Source of the DNA: Emticicia sp. CRIBPO
GTDB taxonomy: Bacteria; Bacteroidota; Bacteroidia; Cytophagales; Spirosomataceae
Length of the DNA stretch: 64,000 bases
NCBI RefSeq assembly: GCF_009905725.1
Contig: NZ_JAAAKV010000007.1
Coordinates: 351,039-415,038, forward strand
Direction of reading: 5' to 3'
Position numbers and translations under genes: made by a program. Positions within the stretch are counted from its first letter, which is position 1, and the number at the start of each line of letters is the position of its first letter. Shown piece by piece: positions 17,880-27,022 of this stretch. Under the pieces are notes generated by a model. That model worked only from the letters and a program-made list of their open reading frames with translations, ran no database searches and was not told the origin of the DNA.

Positions 17880-18578
17880 ATGCAAACTTCGACATTTATG
17901 GGCGAACTTATGGGGACGCTCGTACTTATTCTTCTTGGCGACGGTGTCGTTGCCAACGTCTTATTAAAAGGAACTAAAGGACACAACGGAGGACTTATCG
18001 CCATCACCACCGCCTGGGCTTTTGCCGTTGCCATGGGGGTGTTTGTGGCCCAAAAATTCGGAAGCGAGGCCGCACATCTCAACCCCGCCCTGACCATTGC
18101 CTTTGCTTTTCAATCGGGAGACTGGTCCAATGTCTTTCCGTTTATTTCTGCCCAGATGACCGGGGCATTTCTCGGAGCAACCATCGTCTGGCTTTTCTAT
18201 TTCCCGCACTGGCAGGTAACAGAAGACAAAGGGCTGAAACTGGGTGTATTCTGTACTGCTCCGGCCATCAGACATATTCCTTCCAACCTCTTCGGTGAAA
18301 TCATCGGAACCATCGTTTTATTTGTCGGGGTATCTTCTATTTACGGAGAAACAGGCTCGGGGCTTGCTCCCTACCTGGTAGGTGTGCTGGTGTGGGTCAT
18401 CGGGCTTTCCCTGGGAGGAACTACCGGTTATGCCATCAATCCGGCCAGAGACCTGGGACCAAGGCTGGCTCATGCCATTTTACCCATCGCCGGAAAAGGA
18501 GGAAATGACTGGGCTTATTCTTGGATTCCGGTGGCGGGTCCCATCATAGGCGGAGTGATCGGAACGCTTTTCTTCTGA
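17880..18578 (+). CDS. MIP-family glycerol/water channel (GlpF-like)
   Basis: The 232-aa six-helix protein has both aquaporin boxes, N68-P-A70 (HLNPALT) and N187-P-A-R190 followed by D191 (INPARD). Asp after the second NPAR is typical of glycerol facilitators rather than strict water channels. It lies 131 nt upstream of xylA, but xylA has its own promoter, so a shared role in sugar or polyol uptake is only suggested. The family assignment is firm; the substrate is inferred. Confidence 0.92.
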   Translation: MQTSTFMGELMGTLVLILLGDGVVANVLLKGTKGHNGGLIAITTAWAFAVAMGVFVAQKFGSEAAHLNPALTIAFAFQSGDWSNVFPFISAQMTGAFLGATIVWLFYFPHWQVTEDKGLKLGVFCTAPAIRHIPSNLFGEIIGTIVLFVGVSSIYGETGSGLAPYLVGVLVWVIGLSLGGTTGYAINPARDLGPRLAHAILPIAGKGGNDWAYSWIPVAGPIIGGVIGTLFF

Positions 18579-18604
18579 TCCTTTCTTAATTAATTTTAAA
18601 AATA

Positions 18605-18636
18605 TTTGCAGAATACTTTTTATAGGTGTACATTTG
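18605..18636 (+). promoter_or_regulatory. Promoter of xylA
   Basis: TTTG (18605-18608), a 20-nt spacer and TACATTTG (18629-18636) are an exact match to the Bacteroidota consensus. The leader is about 65-70 nt. Confidence 0.7.
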
Positions 18637-18709
18637 ACACTTATAATTCGAAATGTTCAAGTTTAACTGACAAACAGCATATTCTAAAAATAAAAAAAAC
18701 TAAACTCCT

Positions 18710-20050
18710 ATGAGCAAATTAACCGTCACCCTAGGTGAAAAAGAGTATTTCCCGTTCATAAAAGGCCCTGTAGCTTTTGAAGGACGCGAGTCAGACAATC
18801 CTCTTGCTTTTAAATTTTACGATGCCAACAGACTGGTAGGTGGAAAAAGCATGAGAGACCATCTTCGTTTTGCCATTGCTTACTGGCATACCTTCTGCGG
18901 AACAGGTGGCGATCCTTTTGGTCCGGGAACGAAGGCTTTCCCCTGGGATGCCAACAAAAACCCTTTGCAGGCTGCTCACGATAAAATGGATGCTGCATTT
19001 GAGTTTTTTACAAAAATTGATGCCGATTACTGGTGTTTCCATGATGTGGACATGTCTCCTGAAGGAAACTCCCTGTCTGAATATGAAAGCAACCTGAGGA
19101 AAATGGTAGATTATGCCAAAGCCAAACAAAATGCTTCAGGTGTAAAATTACTTTGGGGAACAGCCAATTTGTTCTCTAACCCAAGATATATGAACGGTGC
19201 TTCTACCAACCCTAATTTCCAGGTGGTGGCACATGCGGGTTTACAGGTTAAAAACTGTATTGACGCTACCATCGAGCTGGGAGGTGAAGGTTATACTTTC
19301 TGGGGTGGTCGCGAAGGGTATATGAGCCTTCTGAACACCAATACCAAAAGAGAACTGGACAACCTGGGTAAATTCCTTAATATCGCTAAGGATTATGGCC
19401 GTAAAAACGGTTTCAAAGGCAGCTTCTACATTGAGCCTAAGCCGGCCGAGCCGTCTAAACACCAGTATGACTTTGACGTTCAGACGGTGATCGGGTTCCT
19501 TAACCAGCACGGTCTGGAGAAAGATTTCTCTATGAACGTAGAGGTAAACCACGCCACGCTGGCCGGTCATACTTTTGCTCACGAGCTTCAGATGGCTGCT
19601 GATGCAGGTATGTTGGGGTCTATCGATGCCAACCGCGGAGATTACCAGAACGGATGGGATACCGACCAGTTCCCTGTTGACCTGTATGAACTGACCGAAG
19701 CATTGCTTGTGATCATTGAGGCCGGCGGATTCAAAACCGGTGGTGTTAACTTTGACGCAAAGACCCGTCGTAACTCGACAGATCTTGAAGATATATTTAT
19801 TGCTCACATCGGCGGTATGGACGTATTTGCCAGAGCCCTGCTTGTGGCTTATGACATTCTTGAGAAATCACCGTACAAAAAGATGCGTTCCGACCGCTAC
19901 GCTTCTTTTGACAGCGGAGACGGACTGAAATACACCAAAGGCGAACTAAGCCTTGAAGACCTGGTTAAAATCGCCCATGCAACCGGCGAACCTGCCCAGA
20001 TCAGTGGTAAACAGGAAAGATATGAGCAGATTCTGAATCAGTACATCTGA
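18710..20050 (+). CDS. xylA: Xylose isomerase
   Basis: This enzyme converts D-xylose to D-xylulose (and glucose to fructose) with two divalent metals. The 446-aa protein has the family landmarks: [66 protein letters not shown] and [20 protein letters not shown], the last giving metal ligands. Length and the N-terminal extension place it in the longer class II group. No xylulokinase is in the window. It is transcribed alone and ends in a strong terminator. Confidence 0.97.
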   Translation: MSKLTVTLGEKEYFPFIKGPVAFEGRESDNPLAFKFYDANRLVGGKSMRDHLRFAIAYWHTFCGTGGDPFGPGTKAFPWDANKNPLQAAHDKMDAAFEFFTKIDADYWCFHDVDMSPEGNSLSEYESNLRKMVDYAKAKQNASGVKLLWGTANLFSNPRYMNGASTNPNFQVVAHAGLQVKNCIDATIELGGEGYTFWGGREGYMSLLNTNTKRELDNLGKFLNIAKDYGRKNGFKGSFYIEPKPAEPSKHQYDFDVQTVIGFLNQHGLEKDFSMNVEVNHATLAGHTFAHELQMAADAGMLGSIDANRGDYQNGWDTDQFPVDLYELTEALLVIIEAGGFKTGGVNFDAKTRRNSTDLEDIFIAHIGGMDVFARALLVAYDILEKSPYKKMRSDRYASFDSGDGLKYTKGELSLEDLVKIAHATGEPAQISGKQERYEQILNQYI

Positions 20051-20068
20051 TAAAAAGAATTCTCCTGT

Positions 20069-20110
20069 AAAAGCCTCCCCGGTGTAATCCGGCGGAGGCT
20101 TTTGCTTTTT
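20069..20110 (+). terminator. Terminator of xylA
   Basis: AAAAGCCTCC (20069-20078) pairs with GGAGGCTTTT (20094-20103), with a smaller CCGG/CCGG pairing in the loop, then a T-rich tail. Confidence 0.85.
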
Positions 20111-20132
20111 AAGGCAGATTATCCTCCTCCTG

Positions 20133-20163
20133 TTTCCAGAATTCAATAATTCCCTTATTTTTG
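20133..20163 (+). promoter_or_regulatory. Promoter of the amidohydrolase operon
   Basis: TTTC (20133-20136), 19 nt, TATTTTTG (20156-20163). It covers a possible TTG start at 20161, which supports the ATG at 20188 as the real start. Confidence 0.5.
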
Positions 20164-20187
20164 ATCAATCAATTCAATACCTGCTTC

Positions 20188-21768
20188 ATGAACAAAATCT
20201 TTACGCTCTTATTATTCATCAGCGTCTCTTCTTTTGGCCAGGTTCCCAAAGCTCCCAAACGGGCAGAGGGCGACGGCCCCTATAACAAACTCATTATCCG
20301 TGGCGTGACACTGGTCAACAGCACCGGGGCTCCGCCCATCGGCCCTATTGACATCGTGGTGGAGAAAAACCGCATCAAAGAAATCAGGCAGGTAGGCAAC
20401 CCGGGTGTGCCGGTTGACCCAAAAAGAAGACCCAAAGCCGAGGCCGGAGATAAAGAACTGGACTGCACAGGCATGTACCTGATGCCGGGGTTTATTGATA
20501 TGCACGGCCACACAGGCGGGCGGGCACAAGGCACTCCGGCAGAATATGTGTATAAGCTATGGATGGCTCATGGGATCACCACCATCCGCGAGCCGTCATC
20601 TATGAACGGCCTCGACTGGACGCTGGAACATAAGAAAAAAAGCAGTCTGAATGAAATCACAGCTCCGAGGATCATGGCCTATACGGCTTTTGGTATGGGC
20701 TCGGATCAGGCCATTACCACCCCCGAACAAGCCCGTGAATGGGTGAGAAACAATGCTAAAAAAGGAGCAGACGGCATCAAGTTTTTCGGAGCAGAACCGG
20801 AGGTTTTCAGAGCTGCTCTTGAAGAAAATAAAAAACTGGGTCTACGATCTGCCTGTCACCATGCCCAGCTGGAAGTAGCCAGGATGAATGTGCTGGCCAC
20901 GGCCAAAGCCGGGCTGACTTCTATGGAACACTGGTACGGACTGCCCGAAGCACTGTTTGATGACAGAACCCTGCAAAATTTTCCGGCCGATTATAATTAC
21001 AACAACGAACAGCACCGGTTTGAAGAAGCCGGAAAACTCTGGAAACAAGCTGCTGAGCCGGGCTCTGCCAAATGGTACCAGGTCATGGACGAACTCCTGA
21101 AGCTTGATTTTACCCTTGACCCGACTTTCAATATCTATGAAGCCAACCGCGATCTGATGATGACCCGCAGGGCTGAATGGCACGATGAATACACCCTGCC
21201 ATCACTCTGGAGATTCTATGGCCCGAGCCGGATTTCACACGGATCGTACTGGCTCAACTGGGGGACAGAACAGGAAATCCAATGGAAAGAAAATTACAGG
21301 ATATGGATGCGTTTTGTAAACGAATATAAAAACAAAGGAGGCAGGGTAACCACAGGTTCCGACTCCGGGTTTATTTACCAGCTTTATGGATTTGCCTACA
21401 TCCGGGAACTGGAACTGCTGCGTGAAGCAGGGTTTCATCCGCTGGAAGTCATCCGCTCTGCCACCATCAAAGGAGCTGAGGCCCTGGGATTAGACAAAGA
21501 AATCGGTTCTGTTGAAATCGGTAAGCTGGCAGATTTTGTGATCACGGAAGAAAACCCCTTGTCAAATTTCAAAACCCTGTATGGCACAGGAGCCATCAGC
21601 GTTACCGAAAACAATGAGGTGGTCAGAATCGGCGGCGTGAAATACACCGTTAAAGACGGTATCGTTTATGAAGCCAAAAAGCTACTGGAAGATGTAAAGA
21701 TCATGGTAAAAAAGGCCAAAGAGGAAGAAAACTTTCAAATGACACAACCAGGAATGGGCAAAAAATAA
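20188..21768 (+). CDS. Secreted amidohydrolase (imidazolonepropionase/prolidase-like)
   Basis: The 526-aa protein has a signal peptide from MNKIFTLLLFISVSSFGQ. It is a metal-dependent hydrolase: the metal HxH of strand 1 lies in GFIDMHGHTG, later His residues in RSACHHAQ and SMEHWYG, and the terminal Asp in TTGSDSGF. The small beta-sandwich typical of the family brackets the barrel (LIIRGVTLVNSTG at the start, GKLADFVITEENPL near the end). Substrates of such exported members include dipeptides, lactones and cyclic amides; this one is undetermined. It is coupled to the oxidoreductase, which starts 2 nt after its stop. Confidence 0.88.
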   Translation: MNKIFTLLLFISVSSFGQVPKAPKRAEGDGPYNKLIIRGVTLVNSTGAPPIGPIDIVVEKNRIKEIRQVGNPGVPVDPKRRPKAEAGDKELDCTGMYLMPGFIDMHGHTGGRAQGTPAEYVYKLWMAHGITTIREPSSMNGLDWTLEHKKKSSLNEITAPRIMAYTAFGMGSDQAITTPEQAREWVRNNAKKGADGIKFFGAEPEVFRAALEENKKLGLRSACHHAQLEVARMNVLATAKAGLTSMEHWYGLPEALFDDRTLQNFPADYNYNNEQHRFEEAGKLWKQAAEPGSAKWYQVMDELLKLDFTLDPTFNIYEANRDLMMTRRAEWHDEYTLPSLWRFYGPSRISHGSYWLNWGTEQEIQWKENYRIWMRFVNEYKNKGGRVTTGSDSGFIYQLYGFAYIRELELLREAGFHPLEVIRSATIKGAEALGLDKEIGSVEIGKLADFVITEENPLSNFKTLYGTGAISVTENNEVVRIGGVKYTVKDGIVYEAKKLLEDVKIMVKKAKEEENFQMTQPGMGKK

Positions 21769-21770
21769 TC

Positions 21771-23351
21771 ATGTCAGAACCAATAAAAACATACGACGTT
21801 GTCATTGCCGGGGCAGGACATAACGGCCTGGTGGCCGCCTGCTATCTGGCCGGAGCCGGCAAAAAAGTGCTGATGCTCGAACGTAACGATTATATAGGCG
21901 GGGCCACCACTTCACAGCAGGTCTTCAAAGATTATGACGCTCATTTGTCGAGATATTCTTACCTGGTGAGCCTGTTCCCGAAAAAAATCATAGATGAACT
22001 CGGTTTAAATCTGAACCTGAAAAGAAGAAAAACAGCCTCTTACACCCCTTATCACGAAAACGACACGGTGAAAAGTTTGTGGCTAAGTAATGAAAGCGAA
22101 GCCATTTCCAAAGCCTCTGTCCTGGAGCTCGGTTATGGGGAAGCGGAATGGGACGGCTATCAGCTTCTGCTAAAAAAGCAGGCAGATTTTGCAGCCCTGG
22201 TGTGGGATTCATTCCTGGAGCCGCTGAAGTCCGGAGAAGAATGGAAGGCTGTTTTTGCAGAAGCCGGACAAGCTGAGCTTTGGGAGGAATTCATAGAACG
22301 ACCTGTTGGTGAATTGATCGAAAAACACGTCAAGAGCGATGTAATGAGGGGTGTTTTATTGACGGATGCTAAAATCGGTTCTTTTACCTCCGCCCATGAT
22401 GAGAGTCTGTTACAAAACCGGACGTTCATTTACCATGTGATCGGCAACAAAACCGGCGAGTGGCGGGTACCGGAAGGCGGCATGGGAAGCCTTGCCACGC
22501 AATTAAAAGACAAAGCCCTCGGCCTTGGTGTTGAGATCAAAACCCATGCAACTGTTCATAAAATCACCGGCAAATACCATGTCCACTATACCGAAAATCA
22601 GGAATCAAAAACGGTAGCTGCCACATACGTTCTCCTCAACCACGGCATCTCCATTCATGATTTTATGGATGAGCCCATTGCCGCAAAACCTTATGACCGG
22701 GTCAATGAAGGGACTGCCTTCAAGATCAATGTGCTGCTCACAAAATTGCCGGCACTCAAAGACAAAAGCCTGAGTCCAGAAGATGCTTTTGCCGGAACGT
22801 TTCACGTGAATCAAGATTACGGACAACTTCAGAAGTCGTTTGAAGAGGCGGCTTTTCAGAAGAGGATTCCGGAAGTATTTCCTTTTGAGATTTATTGTCA
22901 CACCCTGACAGATCCTTCTATATTATCAGGCGAACTTCAGCAAAAGGGCTTTCATACTTTCACGGCCTTCGGACTGGACATGGCATACGAGCTCTTTGAA
23001 AAGGACAATGAAAACATAAAGGAAATAGTACTCCGGAAGTTCTTTGAAGGCATCAATGAGTTTCTTGAAGAACCGCTCGAAAGCTGTATAGCCAGATCAA
23101 AAGACGGAAGCCTGTGCATTGAAGCCAAAAGTGCCCTGGATATTGAAACGGCTTTGAATATGCCCCGGGGAAACATTTTTCACAAAGGGCTGAGCTGGTT
23201 CTTTGCCGAAACTCCCGAAACCAAAGGAACATGGGGCGTAGAAACGGCCTTCGACAAAATCTATATTTGTGGCTCAGCTGCCCTGAGGGGCGGTGCTGTA
23301 AGTGGTATTCCGGGGAGGAATGCTGCAATAAAGGTATTGGAAAATGATTGA
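21771..23351 (+). CDS. FAD-dependent oxidoreductase, phytoene dehydrogenase/PYROXD2-like
   Basis: The 526-aa protein has an N-terminal FAD-binding site (DVVIAGAGHNGLVAACYLAG) followed by the LERNDYIGGATTS segment. A C-terminal FAD contact segment contains IYICGSAALRGGAVSGIPGRNAA. This arrangement matches the phytoene desaturase superfamily, particularly the PYROXD2-like group, rather than true carotenoid desaturases; there are no carotenoid genes nearby. The substrate is unknown. Spacing of 2 nt to the amidohydrolase suggests a common pathway. The lack of a signal peptide here contrasts with its exported neighbour. Confidence 0.85.
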   Translation: MSEPIKTYDVVIAGAGHNGLVAACYLAGAGKKVLMLERNDYIGGATTSQQVFKDYDAHLSRYSYLVSLFPKKIIDELGLNLNLKRRKTASYTPYHENDTVKSLWLSNESEAISKASVLELGYGEAEWDGYQLLLKKQADFAALVWDSFLEPLKSGEEWKAVFAEAGQAELWEEFIERPVGELIEKHVKSDVMRGVLLTDAKIGSFTSAHDESLLQNRTFIYHVIGNKTGEWRVPEGGMGSLATQLKDKALGLGVEIKTHATVHKITGKYHVHYTENQESKTVAATYVLLNHGISIHDFMDEPIAAKPYDRVNEGTAFKINVLLTKLPALKDKSLSPEDAFAGTFHVNQDYGQLQKSFEEAAFQKRIPEVFPFEIYCHTLTDPSILSGELQQKGFHTFTAFGLDMAYELFEKDNENIKEIVLRKFFEGINEFLEEPLESCIARSKDGSLCIEAKSALDIETALNMPRGNIFHKGLSWFFAETPETKGTWGVETAFDKIYICGSAALRGGAVSGIPGRNAAIKVLEND

Positions 23352-23440
23352 ATATCCTGATTATCAAAATATTGCACAATAAAGCCTTCCTGGTAAAAAA
23401 ACCTTCTCACCTGTCTGGTTAAAAAAAAATCCTTCAAAAA

Positions 23441-23488
23441 TTTGCGTAGCCAAATAACTACATTTAAATTTGTAGTCAAATAGCTACA
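23441..23488 (+). promoter_or_regulatory. Promoter and ArsR operator
   Basis: TTTG (23441-23444), a 20-nt spacer and TAAATTTG (23465-23472) form an exact promoter. A 12-nt direct repeat with one mismatch, CAAATAACTACA (23451-23462) and CAAATAGCTACA (23477-23488), and an inverted repeat GTAGC-N6-ACTACA / TGTAGT-N6-GCTAC (23446-23487) cover the spacer and the start of transcription. This is a convincing autoregulatory operator. The leader is only about 14 nt. Confidence 0.75.
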
Positions 23489-23490
23489 GA

Positions 23491-23808
23491 ATGAATTTAA
23501 GACGAGACGTATTTCAAGCCATCTCTGACCCGACCAGAAGGGCCATCCTTCTGCTGGTTGCTTCACAATCGATGACTGCCGGTGCGATAGCTGCCAACTT
23601 TGACACGGCCAGACCGACCGTTTCAAAACACCTGCAGATACTCACCGAGTGTGAATTACTTGAACAAAAACAAAACGGCAGGGAAATCAACTATTACATC
23701 AATGCAAAAAAAATGAAAGAGGTAGCCGACTTCATTGAGCCGTTCCGCCGCATGTGGGATGACAGGTTTAATAAACTGGAAGACATCATGAAACAATACA
23801 AATCATAA
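23491..23808 (+). CDS. ArsR-family transcriptional regulator
   Basis: The 105-aa winged-helix protein has the usual pattern: [25 protein letters not shown], then the recognition helix [12 protein letters not shown], then the wing [15 protein letters not shown]. No metal-binding CxC motif is present, so it is unlikely to be a classical arsenic or cadmium sensor. It belongs to the group that pairs with AHSA1/SRPBCC proteins. It starts the operon and its operator overlaps its own promoter. Confidence 0.92.
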   Translation: MNLRRDVFQAISDPTRRAILLLVASQSMTAGAIAANFDTARPTVSKHLQILTECELLEQKQNGREINYYINAKKMKEVADFIEPFRRMWDDRFNKLEDIMKQYKS

Positions 23809-23812
23809 TAAC

Positions 23813-24280
23813 ATGGGACAAAAAACCAGAATAGATGCCGAAGACGGCAAACAGGATTTAGTCATTACAAGGGAGTTCGATTTGCCTGTGGAGTTGCTTT
23901 TCAGGGCCTATGAGGAGCCCGGCATTGTCGAACAATGGATGGGAACAAAAGTGCTGAAGCTTGAAAATAAAAAGCACGGCAGTTACCAGTTTGAAACCAG
24001 TGATCCCAACGGAAACGTGGTGTTCCGGTCCAACGGCACCATCCATGAGTTTACTCCGAACCAGAAAATCACCCGGACGTTCGAAATGGAAAATACGCCA
24101 TTTCCTATACAGCTGGAGTTCCTGGAATTTGAAAAACTCACAGACGATACCAGCAAACTCACCATGCACATCATATACAAATCAGCCGCGTACAGAGACC
24201 AGATACTGCAAATGCCATTTGCGAAGGGTATCAACATGGCCCATAACCGCTTACAGGAAATCGTAAACCAGTTAAAATAA
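23813..24280 (+). CDS. SRPBCC/AHSA1 domain protein
   Basis: The 155-aa protein has the START-like fold pattern of activator-of-Hsp90 homologues in bacteria: ITREFDLPVELLFRAYEEPGIVEQWMG near the N-terminus, TIHEFTPNQKITRTFEM in the middle, and a long C-terminal helix. Such proteins bind hydrophobic ligands; function is usually unknown. It begins 4 nt after the ArsR gene, the usual arrangement for ArsR-SRPBCC pairs. It is probably regulated with ArsR. Confidence 0.9.
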   Translation: MGQKTRIDAEDGKQDLVITREFDLPVELLFRAYEEPGIVEQWMGTKVLKLENKKHGSYQFETSDPNGNVVFRSNGTIHEFTPNQKITRTFEMENTPFPIQLEFLEFEKLTDDTSKLTMHIIYKSAAYRDQILQMPFAKGINMAHNRLQEIVNQLK

Positions 24281-24287
24281 CAATATT

Positions 24288-24674
24288 ATGACAAAGAGAA
24301 ACAAAATTATCTATTGGGTGGCCACATTATGGCTGTCTTTAGGCATGGTGTCAACCGGTATCGTGCAGATGATCCGAATGAAAGAAGAAGTGGATAAAAT
24401 GACGCAGTTGGGTTATCCGGGCTATTTTCTGACCATTTTAGGTGTCTGGAAAATCCTGGGGGTGATAGCCATACTTATTCCAAGGTTTCCGCTTGTCAAG
24501 GAGTGGGCTTATGCCGGTTTCTTTTTTGCCATGTCAGGGGCTGTATTTACCCATCTGGCTGTCGGTGATGAGGCAAAGGAGTATTTCGGACCTGCATTGC
24601 TGCTGGTACTGACTGCGGTTTCCTGGTATTTCAGGCCTGTGGACAGAAAACTTGTTACCGTTAATCCGTCATAA
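24288..24674 (+). CDS. DoxX-family membrane protein
   Basis: The 128-aa protein has four hydrophobic helices. The pattern GYPGYFLTILGVWKILGVIAIL, then AYAGFFFAMSGAVFTHLAVGD, is the DoxX/DoxX-like family signature. Its role in bacteria is mostly unknown, though some members take part in redox balance in the membrane. It is the third gene of the ArsR operon and ends 1 nt before the next start codon. Confidence 0.88.
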   Translation: MTKRNKIIYWVATLWLSLGMVSTGIVQMIRMKEEVDKMTQLGYPGYFLTILGVWKILGVIAILIPRFPLVKEWAYAGFFFAMSGAVFTHLAVGDEAKEYFGPALLLVLTAVSWYFRPVDRKLVTVNPS

Positions 24675-24675
24675 A

Positions 24676-25254
24676 ATGAATCCGAAAGTTGATTTTTATT
24701 TCAACAAAGCCACAAAATGGCAGGAAGAGCTGGAGCAGTTAAGGACGATCGTTCTGGAATGCGGGCTGACCGAGGAGCTGAAGTGGGGTGTTCCTTCTTA
24801 TACCTATCAGAAAAGCAACATCGTTCTGATCCACCTATTTAAGGAATACTGTGCCCTCCTGTTTTTTAAAGGGGCTTTGTTACACAACGAAAAAGGCCTG
24901 CTCATACAGCAGACCGAAAATGTACAGGCAGCACGCCAGATCAGGTTTACGAATGTCAGTGAGATTGTTGAAAACAGAGCGGTACTGAAAGCCTATATTT
25001 TCGAAGCCATTGAAGTGGAAAAAGCCGGGTTAAAAGTCGTACTGAAAAAAACAGCCGACTTTAATATTCCTGAAGAGTTTCAGACAAAACTGGACGAAGT
25101 GCCTGGTCTGAAGGCAGCTTTCGAAGCACTGACACCGGGGCGGCAGAGGGCGTATATTTTTCACTTTTCACAACCTAAACAAGCCAAAACCCGTGAGTCA
25201 CGGGTAGAGAAATACATACCGAAGATTTTTGAAGGAAAAGGACTGGATGACTGA
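24676..25254 (+). CDS. DUF1801 / YdeI-OmpD-associated protein
   Basis: The start is set at the ATG at 24676, 1 nt after the DoxX stop. The 192-aa protein has an N-terminal DUF1801 domain (about 1-110, TEELKWGVPSYTYQ, ALLFFKGALL) and a C-terminal YdeI/OmpD-associated segment (about 130-192, ALTPGRQRAYIFHFSQPKQAKTRESRVEKYI). The family occurs widely but its biochemistry is not defined. It is the last gene of the ArsR operon, a grouping often found in soil Bacteroidota. Confidence 0.88.
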   Translation: MNPKVDFYFNKATKWQEELEQLRTIVLECGLTEELKWGVPSYTYQKSNIVLIHLFKEYCALLFFKGALLHNEKGLLIQQTENVQAARQIRFTNVSEIVENRAVLKAYIFEAIEVEKAGLKVVLKKTADFNIPEEFQTKLDEVPGLKAAFEALTPGRQRAYIFHFSQPKQAKTRESRVEKYIPKIFEGKGLDD

Positions 25255-25347
25255 ACCGGCTTCCCTTTTGGGATTCTGGCCCTGATTTTAGTATCTTGGT
25301 ATTTTCAGTGAGTACCTGTTAAACAGACACCATAAAATATACACCTC

Positions 25348-25914
25348 ATGAATAGTAATAAAAGAGAGTTGTCCTCTGAACAACGCGAAGAATTATTCAA
25401 AGTATTGAAGGCCCGTTTTCAGAAAAACATGAAACGTCACGAAGGCCTGGAATGGGCCGACGTACAAACCAGGCTTGAAGCCAACCCCGGAAAACTCTGG
25501 TCACTTGATGAAATGGAACTGACTGAAGGAGAGCCGGATGTGGTGGGATATGATAAAAAAACAGGCGAGTATATTTTTTATGACTGCTCGGCCGAAAGCC
25601 CTAAGGGACGCAGAAGTTTTTGCTACGACCGGAAAGCCCTAGATGCCAGAAAAGAACATAAACCGAAAAATAATGTACTGGATGCGGCAGCTGATATGGG
25701 CATTGAGCTTTTAACGGAAGAACAATACAGGGAGTTGCAGCAATTCGGGAATTTCGATACCAAGACTTCCAGCTGGATCATCACCCCTCCGGATATCAGG
25801 AAACATGGTGGTGCCCTTTTTGGCGACTACCGTTATGGAACTGTTTTTATTTATCATAACGGGGCTGACTCTTACTATGCCGCCAGGGGATTCCGCGGCT
25901 CCCTCAGGATCTGA
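25348..25914 (+). CDS. DUF4256 family protein
   Basis: The 188-aa cytosolic protein matches DUF4256 by its features: GLEWADVQTRLEANPGKLWSL near the start, DCSAESPKGRRSFCYDRKAL in the middle and TSSWIITPPDIRKHGGALFGD toward the end. No signal peptide or catalytic motif is apparent. It is transcribed alone between the ArsR operon and a terminator. Confidence 0.82.
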   Translation: MNSNKRELSSEQREELFKVLKARFQKNMKRHEGLEWADVQTRLEANPGKLWSLDEMELTEGEPDVVGYDKKTGEYIFYDCSAESPKGRRSFCYDRKALDARKEHKPKNNVLDAAADMGIELLTEEQYRELQQFGNFDTKTSSWIITPPDIRKHGGALFGDYRYGTVFIYHNGADSYYAARGFRGSLRI

Positions 25915-25965
25915 CACGTTTAATATTACTACATCCGGTTTTCATTAAGGATGTGATCACCCAAT

Positions 25966-26000
25966 AAAAAGCCCTTTTAAACATAAGTAAAGGGCTTTTT
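25966..26000 (+). terminator. Terminator after the DUF4256 gene
   Basis: A 12-bp stem (25966-25977 with 25989-26000) with an 11-nt loop, ending in a T run. Confidence 0.85.
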
Positions 26001-26150
26001 TTATGATAAAATATTACTAAATCGCAGGCTGCTTTTTCGCTAAATTAAGAATGACCTCCCGTTTCTGCAGAAGTCCGGGATTAGATTGATCCCAATCCCC
26101 CGCAAACGAAAAAGTTTTCATAATTTTATCTTTTCAAAATCAACCTCAAT

Positions 26151-27002
26151 ATGAAAAAACTATTCCGGCTCCTTTTCTTTCTTTTTATGGGTATGTTTGT
26201 GTCCTTTGGTGCTTTGTATGGATATGGCTTGTACCTTACCCGTAAACTCCCATGGCAACATCCGGTTTTCGACACCGTTGTTCCTGCCGACCCCGGAGCA
26301 ATAGGAGAGAAAGGGGTGTTGATCTTTTCCAAAACCAATGGCTTCAGACATGAATCCATCGAAAAAGGCATAGAAGAAATTAAAAAAGCCGGAACCGCCA
26401 GAGGCTGGCATGTGGTCAGCACCGAAAACGGGGCTTTCTTTAATGATGATTATCTGAGCAGATTCAAAACGGTGGTTTTCCTTTCCACTACCAGCGATGT
26501 GCTGACTCCAGAGCAGGAAAAAGCGTTTGAAAAATACGCCGTAAACGGTGGCGGCTATGTAGGTATCCACTCCGCAGCCGATACTGAATACGACTGGAAA
26601 TGGTATGATAACTTACTCGGCACCCACTTCAAAAATCACAGTATATTTCCCCATACACCGGAAGGAGAACTAACGACAGAAGTTACAGATCATCCGACTA
26701 CCCAACACCTGCCTGCAAAATGGAAGAGAAAAGAAGAATGGTATAATTTTAATAAAAGTGTGCGAAAATCAGTCAACTTTAAAGTGCTCGTTTCAGTGGA
26801 TGAAAAAACTTATGACACAGGCGAAACCAACGGCATGGGAGGAGATCATCCCATATCCTGGATCCATAAAACCGGACAAGGCAGGATGTTTTATACCGCC
26901 CTGGGCCACCACCCGGAAACCTATACCGATCCGAATGCCATGAACCACATCCTGGCGGCCATTGAATGGACCGGAAAAATGAATGAGGTGCCTGTTCCTT
27001 AA
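26151..27002 (+). CDS. ThuA-domain protein, membrane-anchored or secreted
   Basis: The 283-aa protein has an N-terminal hydrophobic helix (about 5-27). A ThuA/trehalose-utilisation fold follows, related to class I glutamine amidotransferases: VLIFSKTNGFRHESIEKGIEEI, VVFLSTTSDVLTPEQEKAFEKY, GGGYVGIHSAADTEYDWKWY, and the C-terminal HPISWIHKTGQGRMFYTALGHHPETY. These segments are diagnostic. Such proteins are common in Bacteroidota carbohydrate loci; catalysis is not established. Its 3' end is part of a hairpin shared with the convergent gene. Confidence 0.9.
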   Translation: MKKLFRLLFFLFMGMFVSFGALYGYGLYLTRKLPWQHPVFDTVVPADPGAIGEKGVLIFSKTNGFRHESIEKGIEEIKKAGTARGWHVVSTENGAFFNDDYLSRFKTVVFLSTTSDVLTPEQEKAFEKYAVNGGGYVGIHSAADTEYDWKWYDNLLGTHFKNHSIFPHTPEGELTTEVTDHPTTQHLPAKWKRKEEWYNFNKSVRKSVNFKVLVSVDEKTYDTGETNGMGGDHPISWIHKTGQGRMFYTALGHHPETYTDPNAMNHILAAIEWTGKMNEVPVP

Positions 27003-27022
27003 TCTTTACCGGAACAGGGGTT
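26991..27022 (+). terminator. Hairpin at the ThuA / membrane-protein convergence
   Basis: CCTGTTCC (26991-26998) pairs with GGAACAGG (27011-27018), followed by GGTTTT. The stem includes the last ThuA codons and the end of the opposite gene. Confidence 0.6.

Noticed and set aside
19241..19807. A 188-codon antisense frame within xylA
   Set aside because: xylA itself shows all family motifs over the same bases, and the antisense product has no recognisable features or promoter.
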